A DNA stretch of 64,000 nucleotides from Haladaptatus pallidirubidus (GCF_020700235.1 NZ_CP085301.1:1736001-1800000), one strand, 5' to 3'; positions 41,030 through 50,327 are shown, numbered from the stretch's first letter. A program made the numbers and translations. The notes: generated from the letters alone by a model not told the origin.

Positions 41030-42700
41030 TCAGTACCCGATCGCAGCACCGTCTTTTCGCGGTTCGGTCGCGCCAGAAAGCACGCCGTTTTCGTTTCGTA
41101 CGATTTGCGCACCGCCGAAGAGCGACGGCGGAAGCACGCGCACGTCGTGACCTTTCCGGACGAGTTTCGAGGAGAGATTACCGTCGGTGCGCCCTTCCAC
41201 GGCGAGCGTTCCCTCCTCCCGATAACGCCAACGCGGGTAGTCAAGCGCGGCCTGTAGCGGCATGTCGTAATCCACGATGTTGGAGATGACCTGCGCGTGA
41301 CCCTGCGGTTGCATGTAGCCACCCATCACGCCGAACGCGGCCCAGTCGTCCTCGCCGAAGTTGGCGAGTGCGGGAACGAGCGTGTGGAACGGTCGCTTTC
41401 CGGGTTCGAGACAGTTCGGGTGGTCGGGGTCGAGCGAAAACGACGCGCCGCGATTTTGGAGCGCGATTCCGGTGTCGCCAGCGACCAGTCCCGACCCAAA
41501 TCCGGCGAATCGGGAGTTGATGTAGGAAACGACGTTACCCTCGTCGTCCGCGACGCAGAGCAGGACGGTGTCCGCGTCCTCCGCGTGGGCGTCCGGAACG
41601 CCGAAAGAGACGTCGTGATTTGCGTCGATTCCAATGCGTTCGGCTCGCTTTTTCGCCCACGAGTCGGAGGCGAGCGGCGGAATTTCTTCGTATTCGGGGT
41701 CGGTGATGTATCGGTGGCCGTCGTGGAAGGCGAGTTTCATCGCCTCAGCGAAGTAGTGAACGCGCTCGGGCGAGTCGAGGGAATGGTCGCCAGCGCCGAT
41801 TTCCTCGGCGATGTTGAGCGCTTCGAGGGCGATGAGGCCCTGATTGTTGGGCGGAAGTTCGAAAATCTCTGCCCCGCGGTAGGTCGTCGAAACCGGGTCG
41901 ATAAATTCGGGTTCGAACTCTGCGAGATCGTTAACCGTTAGAAATCCGCCCTGCGATTGAATCTCATTCGCAATTTTCTCGGCGATGTCGCCCTCGTACA
42001 ACACGTCCGCGCCCTCTTCCGCGATTCGTCGGAGACTCTCGCCGAGGCGGGGCAGCGTCATCGTTTCGCCGACGCCGGGAGCCTCGCCGCCATTCAGGTA
42101 GGCTTCCCGCGCGTGGTCGGACGTGAAGAGGCTCTCCGCGCCAGTCCAATGAGATGCGATGACTTCCGAGACGGGATAGCCACCGATTGCGTAGTCGATG
42201 GCGGGTTGGAGCGTATCGCCGAGCGAGAGGGTTCCGAGTTCTTTTACGGTGACCTCCCACCCCCGCGCTGTTCCGGGGACTGTTACCGCGTGCGGGCCGA
42301 GAAACGGCATTCCGAGGTCGTCGGTGTCGTCCATTTCATCAACGGCATAGCCGCGGTTTTCGGGATACCACTCCGACGGGTCGTCGCGGGCTTCGATGGC
42401 GGAGCGAACATTTTCGATGGTCGCGTCGGCGGGCGCACCGCCGCAACTTCGCATCGCGCCCACTTCGCCATCGGCGGTTCGGTACAGCGCGAATACGTCG
42501 CCCCCGAGCCCGGTGCTCGTCGGTTCGACCACGTTGAGCGCCGCGGCGGTGGCGACCGCGGCGTCGAACGCGTTGCCCCCCTCCCGAAGAATCGAAACGC
42601 CTGCTTGCGCCGCGAGCGGTTGGCTCGTCGCTACGATCCCGTTCGGCGCGTAGACGGTAGAACGTCGAGACGTGAACCGATCTAAATCTGGTTTCGTCAT
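41030..42700 (-). CDS. ggt: Gamma-glutamyltransferase
   Basis: 556 residues, the full length of the Ntn-hydrolase family. Seen are GIVATSQPLAAQAGVSILREGGNAFDAAVA, PTSTGLGGDVFALY, PPNNQGLIALEALNI and the autocleavage site near residue 378 (AEDADTVLLCVAD). The nucleophile there would be the Thr of DTVLLCV, where most homologues have HTTH. GGG-type oxyanion glycines appear in GVMGGYMQPQGHAQV. No signal peptide is seen, so it is probably cytoplasmic. It would hydrolyse or transfer gamma-glutamyl groups; haloarchaea use gamma-glutamylcysteine as a main thiol, a possible substrate. Confidence 0.88.
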   Translation of the reverse strand: MTKPDLDRFTSRRSTVYAPNGIVATSQPLAAQAGVSILREGGNAFDAAVATAAALNVVEPTSTGLGGDVFALYRTADGEVGAMRSCGGAPADATIENVRSAIEARDDPSEWYPENRGYAVDEMDDTDDLGMPFLGPHAVTVPGTARGWEVTVKELGTLSLGDTLQPAIDYAIGGYPVSEVIASHWTGAESLFTSDHAREAYLNGGEAPGVGETMTLPRLGESLRRIAEEGADVLYEGDIAEKIANEIQSQGGFLTVNDLAEFEPEFIDPVSTTYRGAEIFELPPNNQGLIALEALNIAEEIGAGDHSLDSPERVHYFAEAMKLAFHDGHRYITDPEYEEIPPLASDSWAKKRAERIGIDANHDVSFGVPDAHAEDADTVLLCVADDEGNVVSYINSRFAGFGSGLVAGDTGIALQNRGASFSLDPDHPNCLEPGKRPFHTLVPALANFGEDDWAAFGVMGGYMQPQGHAQVISNIVDYDMPLQAALDYPRWRYREEGTLAVEGRTDGNLSSKLVRKGHDVRVLPPSLFGGAQIVRNENGVLSGATEPRKDGAAIGY

Positions 42701-42787
42701 ACCATGCCATACTCGGAAGTCGCCCTAAAGCACCCACCAAATAGTTTCGGGGGCGGGCTTAGGAGTCGCTGGTGCGTTCGAAATCGT

Positions 42788-43447
42788 ATGACGTTCTCGA
42801 TTTGCGTCCGCGAGGAATCCGACGATGGAACCAGTTTCGGGGTCGCCGTTTCGACCGACGCACCGGCAGTGGGAGCGCTCGCACCCTGCATCAGCCACGA
42901 CGGGGTCGTCAGCACGCAGAGCTTCGTCAACGTGCGACTCGGGCGGCGCGGCATCGCGCTCCTTCCGGATATCGCGGTAAACGACGCGCTGGAGGGATTG
43001 CTCGCTCAGGACGACCACAGCGACCTCCGGCAGGTTCACGGACTCGACGCACGGGGGAACGCTTTCGCGTACTCCGGCGATGGCTGTGACGGATGGTTCG
43101 GCCATCAGGTTCACGAGGAACTCGGCCTCACGGTCGCCGGAAACATGCTCGTCGGCGAGGAAACGCTTGACGCACTGGTCGAAACTTTCAGAGAGAGCGA
43201 GGACGGGAGCGACGACCTCGTTTCTCAACTCATCGACGCACTGACCGCCGGAAAGGAAGCGGGCGGCGACAAACGCGGTCACACCTCCGCGGCGGTGATG
43301 GTAAAAGCGCCGCAAACGACGGCACACCACGATTTGCGCGTCGATGCGCACGACGAACCGATTGCGGAACTCAGACGTGTATACGAGACGGCAAAATCGG
43401 CGAGCGATGGATTCAGCGAATCCTCGAAGGAACGAATTTTCGACTGA
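42788..43447 (+). CDS. DUF1028 family protein (Ntn-hydrolase-like)
   Basis: 219 residues from the ATG at 42788; the frame is open upstream to 42704 without family resemblance. The family blocks are TFSICVREESDDGTSFGVAV, FGVAVSTDAPAVGALAPC, GVVSTQSFVNVRLGRRGIAL and GDGCDGWFGHQVHEELG. DUF1028 has an Ntn-hydrolase-like fold and is suspected to be a peptidase or amidohydrolase. It is divergent from ggt across an 87-nt gap, so the two may share a promoter region. Confidence 0.85.
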   Translation: MTFSICVREESDDGTSFGVAVSTDAPAVGALAPCISHDGVVSTQSFVNVRLGRRGIALLPDIAVNDALEGLLAQDDHSDLRQVHGLDARGNAFAYSGDGCDGWFGHQVHEELGLTVAGNMLVGEETLDALVETFRESEDGSDDLVSQLIDALTAGKEAGGDKRGHTSAAVMVKAPQTTAHHDLRVDAHDEPIAELRRVYETAKSASDGFSESSKERIFD

Positions 43448-43658
43448 AAATCGCCCGTCGGAACACCAAATTCGTACGCTCGTGCCGTTACCAATCTCTC
43501 GTCGCCGGCAGCGAACTGCACCACAGGGGCCGCTTTTCGGGTCGGTGGGGCTGGCGCCGATACGCGTTTTAGTTGCAAGCAACGCTTTTCGAAGCAAGCC
43601 GGTTAAACGAGATATTTTCACCCAAGACTTATCCCGTAGATACGCTTCTTTTCGGGTG

Positions 43659-44180
43659 TTAGCGATGAGCCTGTTCAAAAATCTCGGTCGAAAAGTCGAG
43701 GAGTTCAAGAAAACCTCCGAGGCCGTGGCGGCCGAGGAGGCGAACTACGAGTGTGAGAACTGCGAAAAGCGGTTCTACGTGACCAAATCGGAGTGTCCGG
43801 AGTGCGGGGGGACTGTCGTTTCGTTGGAAGACAAGGCGGAATCGACCGGGTCGGAGGAGTAACGAACGGTAGAAATCGATTCGCAGGTACGAGGTTCCGT
43901 GGCGGTAGTTGTACAACTCGACGCCGAATCCGAGGACAAAGAGAGCTGCGAGGACGAAGGGAAACGCCACCGGAGATCGTCTAGTCAGATACGAGAAGGA
44001 GAACAGCACAGCAACCAAGAGCGTGTTCACGGCGTGATACAGCGCGTGTTCTCGAACCGCACCGACGCAGTTTGCGACGAAATTCAGTTCCGCAAGTGCG
44101 AGCACCGCCAAAAACGGCAAACCGGGCGTTGCGACCGCGGTCAGTCCGACGACCACGAGCGTAAACCCGACGGCGGCCAC
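43659..44180 (-). CDS. Hypothetical membrane protein, antisense to the zinc-ribbon gene at its 3' end
   Basis: 173 residues if started at the GTG at 44180. About four hydrophobic helices lie in the first 105 residues (VAAVGFTLVVVGLTAVATPG, AFPFVLAALFVLGFGVELYN and others), ending in YNYRHGTSYLRIDFYRSL. The last 65 residues run antisense to the zinc-ribbon gene at 43665-43862. A minus-strand TATA at 44247-44256 predicts a start near 44225, leaving a leader of about 45 nt. The long antisense overlap makes the true 3' end doubtful; a recent frameshift near 43860 could have extended it. Confidence 0.45.
   Translation of the reverse strand: MAAVGFTLVVVGLTAVATPGLPFLAVLALAELNFVANCVGAVREHALYHAVNTLLVAVLFSFSYLTRRSPVAFPFVLAALFVLGFGVELYNYRHGTSYLRIDFYRSLLLRPGRFRLVFQRNDSPPALRTLRFGHVEPLFAVLTLVVRLLGRHGLGGFLELLDFSTEIFEQAHR
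43665..43862 (+). CDS. Small zinc-ribbon protein
   Basis: 65 residues from the ATG at 43665, shortly after a TATA-like ACTTATCCC at 43627. A helical N-terminus (SLFKNLGRKVEEFKKTSEAV) is followed by a zinc ribbon with two knuckles, CENCEKRFYVTKSECPECGG, giving the four cysteines C-x2-C and C-x2-C. Its role could be a protein-protein or nucleic-acid adaptor. A membrane-protein frame on the opposite strand overlaps it. Confidence 0.7.
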   Translation: MSLFKNLGRKVEEFKKTSEAVAAEEANYECENCEKRFYVTKSECPECGGTVVSLEDKAESTGSEE

Positions 44181-44246
44181 GTGAAGCGAACTCGCTTCGG
44201 AAGGCGACGAGAGGGCGATATCGCACCGATATAACACCGGTGAGAA

Positions 44247-44256
44247 CGTTAAATAT
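44247..44256 (-). promoter_or_regulatory. TATA box on the minus strand upstream of 44180
   Basis: ATATTTAACG on the minus strand predicts transcription from about 44225 towards the hypothetical membrane protein gene. Confidence 0.35.
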
Positions 44257-44304
44257 CGTGTTTCTAAAAGTGCCGTCGAGCACTCCGTCAATTCGGAAAA
44301 CCGA

Positions 44305-45624
44305 CTACGAACCGCCGCCGGACTCGACGCGATGACAGGCCGCGACGTGATCCTCGCTCGCTTCCACTGTCCGCGGCGTTTCCTGCTCGCAAGGCGAGGG
44401 AAACGCCGCGGACACCAGCTCTTCCGCGTGTTCGCGCCGTTCGGTCGCCAGCGCGGTTGCGGCCTCCCAAACGGCTTCCTCCGCGTTGGGTGGCAAATTA
44501 ACCGGGTCGCAGGGAAGCAACTGCTCGACGAGATACGATGCGACAGTTTCGTCGCCGGTGTTTCTCCCCTCCGCCGAAAGTCGGGTCTTCGCCGCGTCGG
44601 GATCGAGTTCGCCCGACAGGACGCGATTTCGGAACGTGAACGCACTCCGGAAATCCTCTTCGCTTCCGCTCCAGTCGTCCGGCGGAATTACCATCGGACA
44701 GCGCGTGTGGAATCGACATCCCGTGGGGGGATTCAACGGCGAGGGAACCGTCCCTTCGAGGATAATTCGCTCGTCGCGGTCGCCGGGGTCGATTCGTGGC
44801 ACCGCCGACAGCAGCGATTTCGTGTAGGGATGTTGCGGGTTGTCGTACAGTTCCGCAACGGGCGCGGTTTCCACTATCTGACCCAGATACATCACCGCGA
44901 CGCGGTCTGCGACGTGGCGGACCACGCTCAGGTTGTGGGCGATGAAGACCAGCGACAACCCGAACTCGTCCTGCAGTTCGTCGAGCAAATTGAGAATCTG
45001 GGCCTGCACGGACACGTCGAGCGCGGACACCGGTTCGTCCGCGATGATGAGTTCGGGTTCCAGCGAGAGCGCGCGGGCGATGCCGACGCGCTGTTGCTGA
45101 CCGCCAGAAAACTGGTTCGGATAGCGTTCGATGTGCGCCGGTTTCAGTCCGACTCGCTCAAGGAGTTCTTTCGCGCGCTCCAGTCGCTCCTCGCCGTCCG
45201 CCCCGATTCCGTGAACCTCCATCGGGGCGGTGAGGATTTCGCCGACCGTCTGGCGCGGGTTCAGCGACGCCAGCGGGTCTTGGAATATCATCTGGAGGTT
45301 CCGGCGGTGTGGGCGCATCTCGCCCGCCGACAGTTCGGTGATGTCCTCGCCGTGGTACGTTACCGACCCCGCGGTTGCGTCATGGAGGTTGAGAACCGTC
45401 CGACCGAGGGTACTCTTTCCGCATCCCGATTCGCCGACGATTGCGAGCGTTTCGCCCTCGTGAACCGTGAGGTCGACGCCATCGACTGCCCGGACGTGGC
45501 CGGTATCCCCGACCAATCTGTCGAGGACGCCGTTGGACTGGTCGAAGTACTTTTTCAGTCCGCGCACGGTCAGGAGCGGTTCGCTTCCGGTTCGTTTCTC
45601 GGATTTCGTCGTCTGCATGCTCAT
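44305..45624 (-). CDS. dppF: Dipeptide/oligopeptide ABC transporter ATP-binding protein (DppF/OppF type)
   Basis: 439 residues from the ATG at 45624, which overlaps the previous stop by 4 nt. It has an N-terminal tail, then GESGCGKSTLGR (Walker A), FSGGQQQRVGIARALSLEPE (signature), IADEPVSALDVSVQAQI (Walker B/D-loop) and the AHNLSVV H-loop. The oligopeptide C-terminal domain carries a GCRFHTRCP Fe-S-like cysteine block. A C-terminal extension of about 100 residues after it, with a second HVAACHRVE cysteine-containing stretch, is longer than in bacterial OppF. It is the last gene of the dpp operon. Confidence 0.88.
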   Translation of the reverse strand: MSMQTTKSEKRTGSEPLLTVRGLKKYFDQSNGVLDRLVGDTGHVRAVDGVDLTVHEGETLAIVGESGCGKSTLGRTVLNLHDATAGSVTYHGEDITELSAGEMRPHRRNLQMIFQDPLASLNPRQTVGEILTAPMEVHGIGADGEERLERAKELLERVGLKPAHIERYPNQFSGGQQQRVGIARALSLEPELIIADEPVSALDVSVQAQILNLLDELQDEFGLSLVFIAHNLSVVRHVADRVAVMYLGQIVETAPVAELYDNPQHPYTKSLLSAVPRIDPGDRDERIILEGTVPSPLNPPTGCRFHTRCPMVIPPDDWSGSEEDFRSAFTFRNRVLSGELDPDAAKTRLSAEGRNTGDETVASYLVEQLLPCDPVNLPPNAEEAVWEAATALATERREHAEELVSAAFPSPCEQETPRTVEASEDHVAACHRVESGGGS

Positions 45625-46682
45625 ATTCGCTCCTCCTGTGATCCGCGTCGGAGACACGCCGCGACGTGGTTCTCGTCGGTTTGCGTTCCGTTCTCCGCCG
45701 ACTCGCCGACCGGTCTGAAATCCGGTTTGATTTCGTAGCACTCCCGCGTCGCCTCCGGACAGCGCGGTGCAAAGTGACACGCAAATTGAATGTCGATGAG
45801 GTCGGGAACGTTCCCCTCGATCGGTTGCAGTGCCTCCGTCGGCGCGTCGAGCCGGGGCGTGCTCGCAATCAATCCCTGTGTGTAGGGATGCTGAGGGTTT
45901 CGGAATAATTCGTTCGTCTCCGCTCGCTCCACGATCTGGCCGGCGTACATCACGTTCACGCGGTCACAGACCTCCGCGACGACGGCGAGATCGTGCGTGA
46001 TGAGCAGGATGGCCGTGTCGAAGGCATCCTTCAAATCCCGGAGTTCGTCCAGGATTTGCGCCTGGATCGTCACGTCGAGCGCCGTCGTCGGTTCGTCGCA
46101 GATGAGCAGGTCGGGTTCCGCGGCGAGCGCCATCGCGATCATCGCACGCTGGCGCATTCCGCCGGAGAACTCGTGGGGGAAGTCCGTCGCCCGGCTTTCC
46201 GGTTCTGGAATCTCGACGCTTTCCAGCATTTCGATGGCTTTCCGCCACGCTTCGCTGTTTTTCGCCGAGCCGATAAGTTTGCGCTTGAGTTCGGCGGGGA
46301 GGCGAATCGACTCGCCGACCGGTTGGTGGAGCCGAACCATCTCAGCGATCTGTTCGCCGACGGTCAGCGTCGGGTTGAGGCTGTTCATCGGGTCTTGGAA
46401 CACCATCGAAATCGATCCGCCGCGGATTTTGCGGCGCTCCGATTCGGGTAAATCGAGCAGCGAATCGCCGTGAAGTCGGATGTCGCCGCCCGCGATTTCG
46501 CCCGGTTCCTCCACGATTCCCATTATGGTGTCGGCGAGGACGCTTTTTCCCGAACCGGACTCGCCGACGAGGCCGACGATTTCGCCGGATTCGATCCGCA
46601 GGTCTACCTCGTTGACGGCGTCAACCGTGCCTCTCGGCGTCGGGAAGCGCGTGTGAAGGTTTTGGACTTCGAGGAGGCTCAT
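45621..46682 (-). CDS. dppD: Dipeptide/oligopeptide ABC transporter ATP-binding protein (DppD/OppD type)
   Basis: 353 residues. Walker A is GESGSGKSVLAD, the signature is FSGGMRQRAMIAMALAAEPD, Walker B is LLICDEPTTALDVTIQAQI and the H-loop THDLAVVAE. The C-terminal oligo_HPY region has PHPYTQGL-like (NPQHPYTQGLIASTPRLD) and CHFAPRCPEATREC, the conserved cysteine cluster. It pairs with DppF to drive import. Its start overlaps the stop of the upstream permease gene by 4 nt. Confidence 0.9.
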   Translation of the reverse strand: MSLLEVQNLHTRFPTPRGTVDAVNEVDLRIESGEIVGLVGESGSGKSVLADTIMGIVEEPGEIAGGDIRLHGDSLLDLPESERRKIRGGSISMVFQDPMNSLNPTLTVGEQIAEMVRLHQPVGESIRLPAELKRKLIGSAKNSEAWRKAIEMLESVEIPEPESRATDFPHEFSGGMRQRAMIAMALAAEPDLLICDEPTTALDVTIQAQILDELRDLKDAFDTAILLITHDLAVVAEVCDRVNVMYAGQIVERAETNELFRNPQHPYTQGLIASTPRLDAPTEALQPIEGNVPDLIDIQFACHFAPRCPEATRECYEIKPDFRPVGESAENGTQTDENHVAACLRRGSQEERI

Positions 46683-47677
46683 CTGTTCTCGACCTCCCCT
46701 TCGCTCACGTCGAACACGTCGCGCAGGCCGTCGCCGAGCATGTTGAAGGCGAGCACCGTCAGCATGATTGCGAAGCCCGGCATGACGCTAATCCACCACG
46801 CTTGGTCGATGAACTGGCGGCCGTCCGAGAGGAGCAGTCCCCACGTCGGAGTCGTCGGCTTGACGCCGAGTCCGAGGAAGGACAGACCCGCCTCCGCGAG
46901 GATTGCCAGCGGGATCATCAGCGTCGCCTGCACGATGAGCGGCGCGACGGCGTTCGGCAGGATTTCGCGGGTCATGATTCTGCGGTTGCTCATGCCAATT
47001 GCGCGGGCCGCCATGACGTATTCCTCTTCGCGAAGCGACAGCACTTCGCCCCTGACGAGGCGGGCGAAGTCGTCGATGTACGCGATGCCGATCGCGATGA
47101 CGACGTTCGTGACGCCCAACCCGCCGGAGAGGGCGATGATGCCGACCCCGAGGATGAGTTCGGGAAACGCCCACTGGAAGTCCACGTAGCGCATCAGGAC
47201 GCTATCGACCCACCCGCCGTAGAATCCGGCGAGTAAGCCAATCGACGTGCCGAGCGTGAACGCGACCGCGACGGTGGCCAGCGCCACGAGGAGCGAAACG
47301 CGCGCTCCGTACACCATCCGCGAGAGGACGTCGTGGCCGAACGAATCGGTTCCGAGCGGGTGCCAGACGCGGTCGATACTGGAATCTCCGTCGTAGTTCC
47401 CTTCCGAATAGCTGTTCGGCCCCTGCATGAAGCCGAAGGTGGCTTCCGGATCGTGGGGTGCGACGTAGGGCGCGAACACCGCCGTGAAGATGAACAGGAC
47501 GACGACGATGGCACCGAACAGCGCCATCTTGTCGCCCAGTACGCCTTCGACGACTCGTTGGCGGGTGGTTTTGTGCTCTTCGTACTGTTCGTCTTCCTGA
47601 TACTCGGGGGGGACGTCGGACGGCCCGGATTCGGCGGGCGTGTTCGGGCCGACGCCCGGTTCGGTGTGTTCCGTCAT
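46679..47677 (-). CDS. dppC: Dipeptide/oligopeptide ABC transporter permease (DppC/OppC type)
   Basis: 332 residues. A polar acidic N-terminus of about 45 residues precedes six hydrophobic helices. The OppC-type hallmarks are HPLGTDSFGHDVLSRMVYGARVSL, the EAA coupling loop around VMAARAIGMSNRRIMTREILPN, and the LSFLGLGVKPTTPTWG block. It forms the channel with DppB. It overlaps the DppB stop and the DppD start by 4 nt each. Confidence 0.9.
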   Translation of the reverse strand: MTEHTEPGVGPNTPAESGPSDVPPEYQEDEQYEEHKTTRQRVVEGVLGDKMALFGAIVVVLFIFTAVFAPYVAPHDPEATFGFMQGPNSYSEGNYDGDSSIDRVWHPLGTDSFGHDVLSRMVYGARVSLLVALATVAVAFTLGTSIGLLAGFYGGWVDSVLMRYVDFQWAFPELILGVGIIALSGGLGVTNVVIAIGIAYIDDFARLVRGEVLSLREEEYVMAARAIGMSNRRIMTREILPNAVAPLIVQATLMIPLAILAEAGLSFLGLGVKPTTPTWGLLLSDGRQFIDQAWWISVMPGFAIMLTVLAFNMLGDGLRDVFDVSEGEVENR

Positions 47678-48627
47678 TGGGAGCCTCCGTAGCCGATACG
47701 CGGGTCGATAACCGTGTAGACGAGATCCACCGCGAGGTTCGTGAACACCATCACGGCGGCGACGATGAGGATGACCGCCTGCGTCACCGGGTAGTTCCTG
47801 TCCAGCATCGAATCCACGAGCAGACGCCCGAGGCCTTGGATGCCGAAGACGAGTTCGACCGTAACGCTACCGACGAGCACCAGCGCGAGTTGGATGCCAG
47901 CGACAGTAATCACGGGAATCATCGCGTTCTGAAGCGCGTGTTTGTACAGCATCACGCGGTCGCTGACGCCTTTCGCGCGTGCGGTTCGCATGTACGGCTT
48001 GTTCAGCACCTCGAGAAGCGACGAGCGCATCATCCGCATCACGACCGCGGCGTAGGGAAGTCCGACTGCGATGCCGGGGAGTAGGATACGCTTAAACCAC
48101 GGCACAACGCCCTCACTAAACGGTGTGTATCCGTACACTGGAAGCACGCTAAACCAGACGCCAAACACCAACGCCAATAAGATGCCGACGAAGAACGCTG
48201 GCATGGAGACGCCGAGAAAGGCAGATACCGTGGCGACGTAATCGACGCCTTCGCCCTTGCGGGTCGCGCTGATGATGCCGGTCGGAACCGCGACGCCGAG
48301 ACCGACGACGATGGCGAGGACGCCGATGGAGAGCGTCCTCGGCCCGGCCTGTGCGACGAGCGTGGAAACCGATTGGCCGGTGCTGAGGCTCTGTCCGAAG
48401 TTCAGCGTGGCCATGTCGAGCAACCAGTCGAAATACTGGATGTACAGCGGCCTATCGAGGCCGAGTTCAGCGCGGAGAGCGGCAACCGCCTGCGGCGTCG
48501 CTTCTTGTCCGAGCATGGTTCGAACCGGCCCGCCCGGAATCATGCGAAGGCCGAAAAACACCGTGGTCGCGACTAGCCACATGATGAAGCCAGCGTGAAC
48601 CACCCGTTTTGCGATGTACTGGCGCAT
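47674..48627 (-). CDS. dppB: Dipeptide/oligopeptide ABC transporter permease (DppB/OppB type)
   Basis: 317 residues with six hydrophobic helices. Family blocks are FGLRMIPGGPVRTMLGQEAT, the EAA loop around YMRTARAKGVSDRVMLYKHALQNAMIPVI (split here as in the family), and VFGIQGLGRLLVDSMLDRNYPV. It begins immediately after the substrate-binding gene with no gap and overlaps dppC by 4 nt. Confidence 0.9.
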   Translation of the reverse strand: MRQYIAKRVVHAGFIMWLVATTVFFGLRMIPGGPVRTMLGQEATPQAVAALRAELGLDRPLYIQYFDWLLDMATLNFGQSLSTGQSVSTLVAQAGPRTLSIGVLAIVVGLGVAVPTGIISATRKGEGVDYVATVSAFLGVSMPAFFVGILLALVFGVWFSVLPVYGYTPFSEGVVPWFKRILLPGIAVGLPYAAVVMRMMRSSLLEVLNKPYMRTARAKGVSDRVMLYKHALQNAMIPVITVAGIQLALVLVGSVTVELVFGIQGLGRLLVDSMLDRNYPVTQAVILIVAAVMVFTNLAVDLVYTVIDPRIGYGGSQ

Positions 48628-50286
48628 CTACCCCTCGACCCACGTCGTGTGGAAGTTACGCATGAAGGGGATGTGGGTGAAACCCTTCACGGAGGAGCGT
48701 TTCGCGGCGATATCGTCCTGATGCATCAGGTAGGCGTGCGGAACCTGCTTGATGAGGTGGTCTTCTAACTCCTGAAGCACCTGCTTGCGTTCCTCACGGT
48801 CGAGCGCCGTGCGCTGTTTGGCCAGCAAATCGTGTGCTTTCTGATTCTCGAAGTTCACCCAGTTCCAGACGCCGCCGTCGTCCGGTTTACGGTAGAAGTT
48901 CCAGAGCGACTGATCGGGGTCGGGGTCGCCGACGCTGCCGCTGATGGTGGTGTCGTAATCGCCGGTTTCGTAGCGCTCCCAGTAGGTCGAACTCGTCACC
49001 TGCTCAATGTTGACGTCGAACCCGGCCTTGTTCAACTGCTGGCGCATCGCCTTCGCGCCGCGAAGGCTACTTTGGTCGGTCAGGATGTGGAACGACGCTC
49101 CTTCCGCACCGGCCTCCTTGATGAGCCGTTTCCCGGCCTCCGGGTCGTACTGCTGGTCGGTCGGTTTGTCGTCGCGCCAGACCCAGTTGGTCGCCTTGTT
49201 GATTGGCCCGGTGTCGGGAAGCGCGTTGCCGAAGTAGGCTGCGTCCACGAAGGCCTCGTTGTCGATAGACTTGGCGATACCCATGCGGGCTTTTTGTGAT
49301 CCGAACGGATCGCGGCGCTGGTTCATGGCGAACCCGTACCAATTGATACCCGGCGCGTCGAGCTTTTCGACGCCGTTCGCCTGATCCACTTTCGACACGT
49401 TCTGAAGCGGGACGAGGTTGGCGAAATCGATGTCGCCGCTCCGAAGCGCGTTCACGAGCGTCGCGGGTTCCGGAATTGGTTTGATATCGATGCCGTCCAA
49501 GTAGGGAAGTGCGTTCCCCTCGCTGTCCGTCTCAAAGTAATCCTCAAAGGCGTCGAGCGTGACGCCGGAACCTATTTGATGTTCTGTTACCTTGAACGGC
49601 CCCGTGCCGACCGGTTTCGCCTTGTAGGCTTCCGCACCCATCTCTTCGATAGCGTTCTTGCAGACGATTGTCGCCGCGCGTCCGGGACCCCGCGTGAGAT
49701 AGATGAGTGCGGGGGCCATCGGTTCCGAGAAATTGAGTTCGACGGTGTGTTCGTCTTGGACGACGACGCCGTCGTCGTCCAGCGACTTGAGCGATTCCAG
49801 CTTCGAGGCCGCGGGAGCCTCCTCGGAAATCGTCCGGTTGATGGTGTATTTCACGTCCTCGGCGGTGAAATCCGACCCGTCGTGAAATTTCACGCCCTCG
49901 CGGAGATTGAACGTAAACTTCGACCCGTCGTCACTGACCTCCCAGTCCTTTGCGAGGTCGCCTCGAATCGTGAGGTCCTTTTTCAGCGTGACGAGGCCGC
50001 TGAACACGTTCGCGGCCACTTGGAAATACTGACCGACGCTGATGAACGGGGGGTCTAACACGTCGATACTGCCGGTGAACCAACCGGCACTGAGTCGGCC
50101 ACCGCGCTGTCCTTCGGAGGGTGCGCCGGTCGTTCCGTCGCCGTTTCCGTCACCGCTTCCGCCGCCGCCTCCGGTACAACCAGCCAAACTGGTGATTCCC
50201 GCCGCGCCGAGGAGTTTCATCGTCGTCCGGCGGTCGACCACCGGGCCGCTCATGTCTTCGTCCGAAATTTTGCCACTAGTTCTCAT
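48628..50286 (-). CDS. dppA: Dipeptide/oligopeptide ABC transporter substrate-binding lipoprotein
   Basis: 552 residues from the ATG at 50286, about 10 nt after the start predicted by the TATA at 50319-50327. A Tat signal (DRRTTMKLLGAAGITSLAGC) with lipobox Cys37 leads to a Gly-rich linker and the family 5 extracellular solute-binding domain. Typical blocks are KDWEVSDDGSKFTFNLREGV, KFHDGSDFTAEDVKYTINR and NPLPDTGPINKA-like GNALPDTGPINK. It captures peptides at the cell surface. It is the first gene of the dpp operon. Confidence 0.9.
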   Translation of the reverse strand: MRTSGKISDEDMSGPVVDRRTTMKLLGAAGITSLAGCTGGGGGSGDGNGDGTTGAPSEGQRGGRLSAGWFTGSIDVLDPPFISVGQYFQVAANVFSGLVTLKKDLTIRGDLAKDWEVSDDGSKFTFNLREGVKFHDGSDFTAEDVKYTINRTISEEAPAASKLESLKSLDDDGVVVQDEHTVELNFSEPMAPALIYLTRGPGRAATIVCKNAIEEMGAEAYKAKPVGTGPFKVTEHQIGSGVTLDAFEDYFETDSEGNALPYLDGIDIKPIPEPATLVNALRSGDIDFANLVPLQNVSKVDQANGVEKLDAPGINWYGFAMNQRRDPFGSQKARMGIAKSIDNEAFVDAAYFGNALPDTGPINKATNWVWRDDKPTDQQYDPEAGKRLIKEAGAEGASFHILTDQSSLRGAKAMRQQLNKAGFDVNIEQVTSSTYWERYETGDYDTTISGSVGDPDPDQSLWNFYRKPDDGGVWNWVNFENQKAHDLLAKQRTALDREERKQVLQELEDHLIKQVPHAYLMHQDDIAAKRSSVKGFTHIPFMRNFHTTWVEG

Positions 50287-50318
50287 AGTACATTGGTACA
50301 CACAAGCAAACCCACTTC

Positions 50319-50327
50319 GTTATATAC
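50319..50327 (-). promoter_or_regulatory. TATA box of the dpp operon
   Basis: GTATATAAC on the minus strand predicts a start near 50296, 10 nt before the ATG at 50286. A near-palindrome CCGGATATATTCGG at 50328-50341 lies just upstream and could bind a regulator. Confidence 0.55.
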
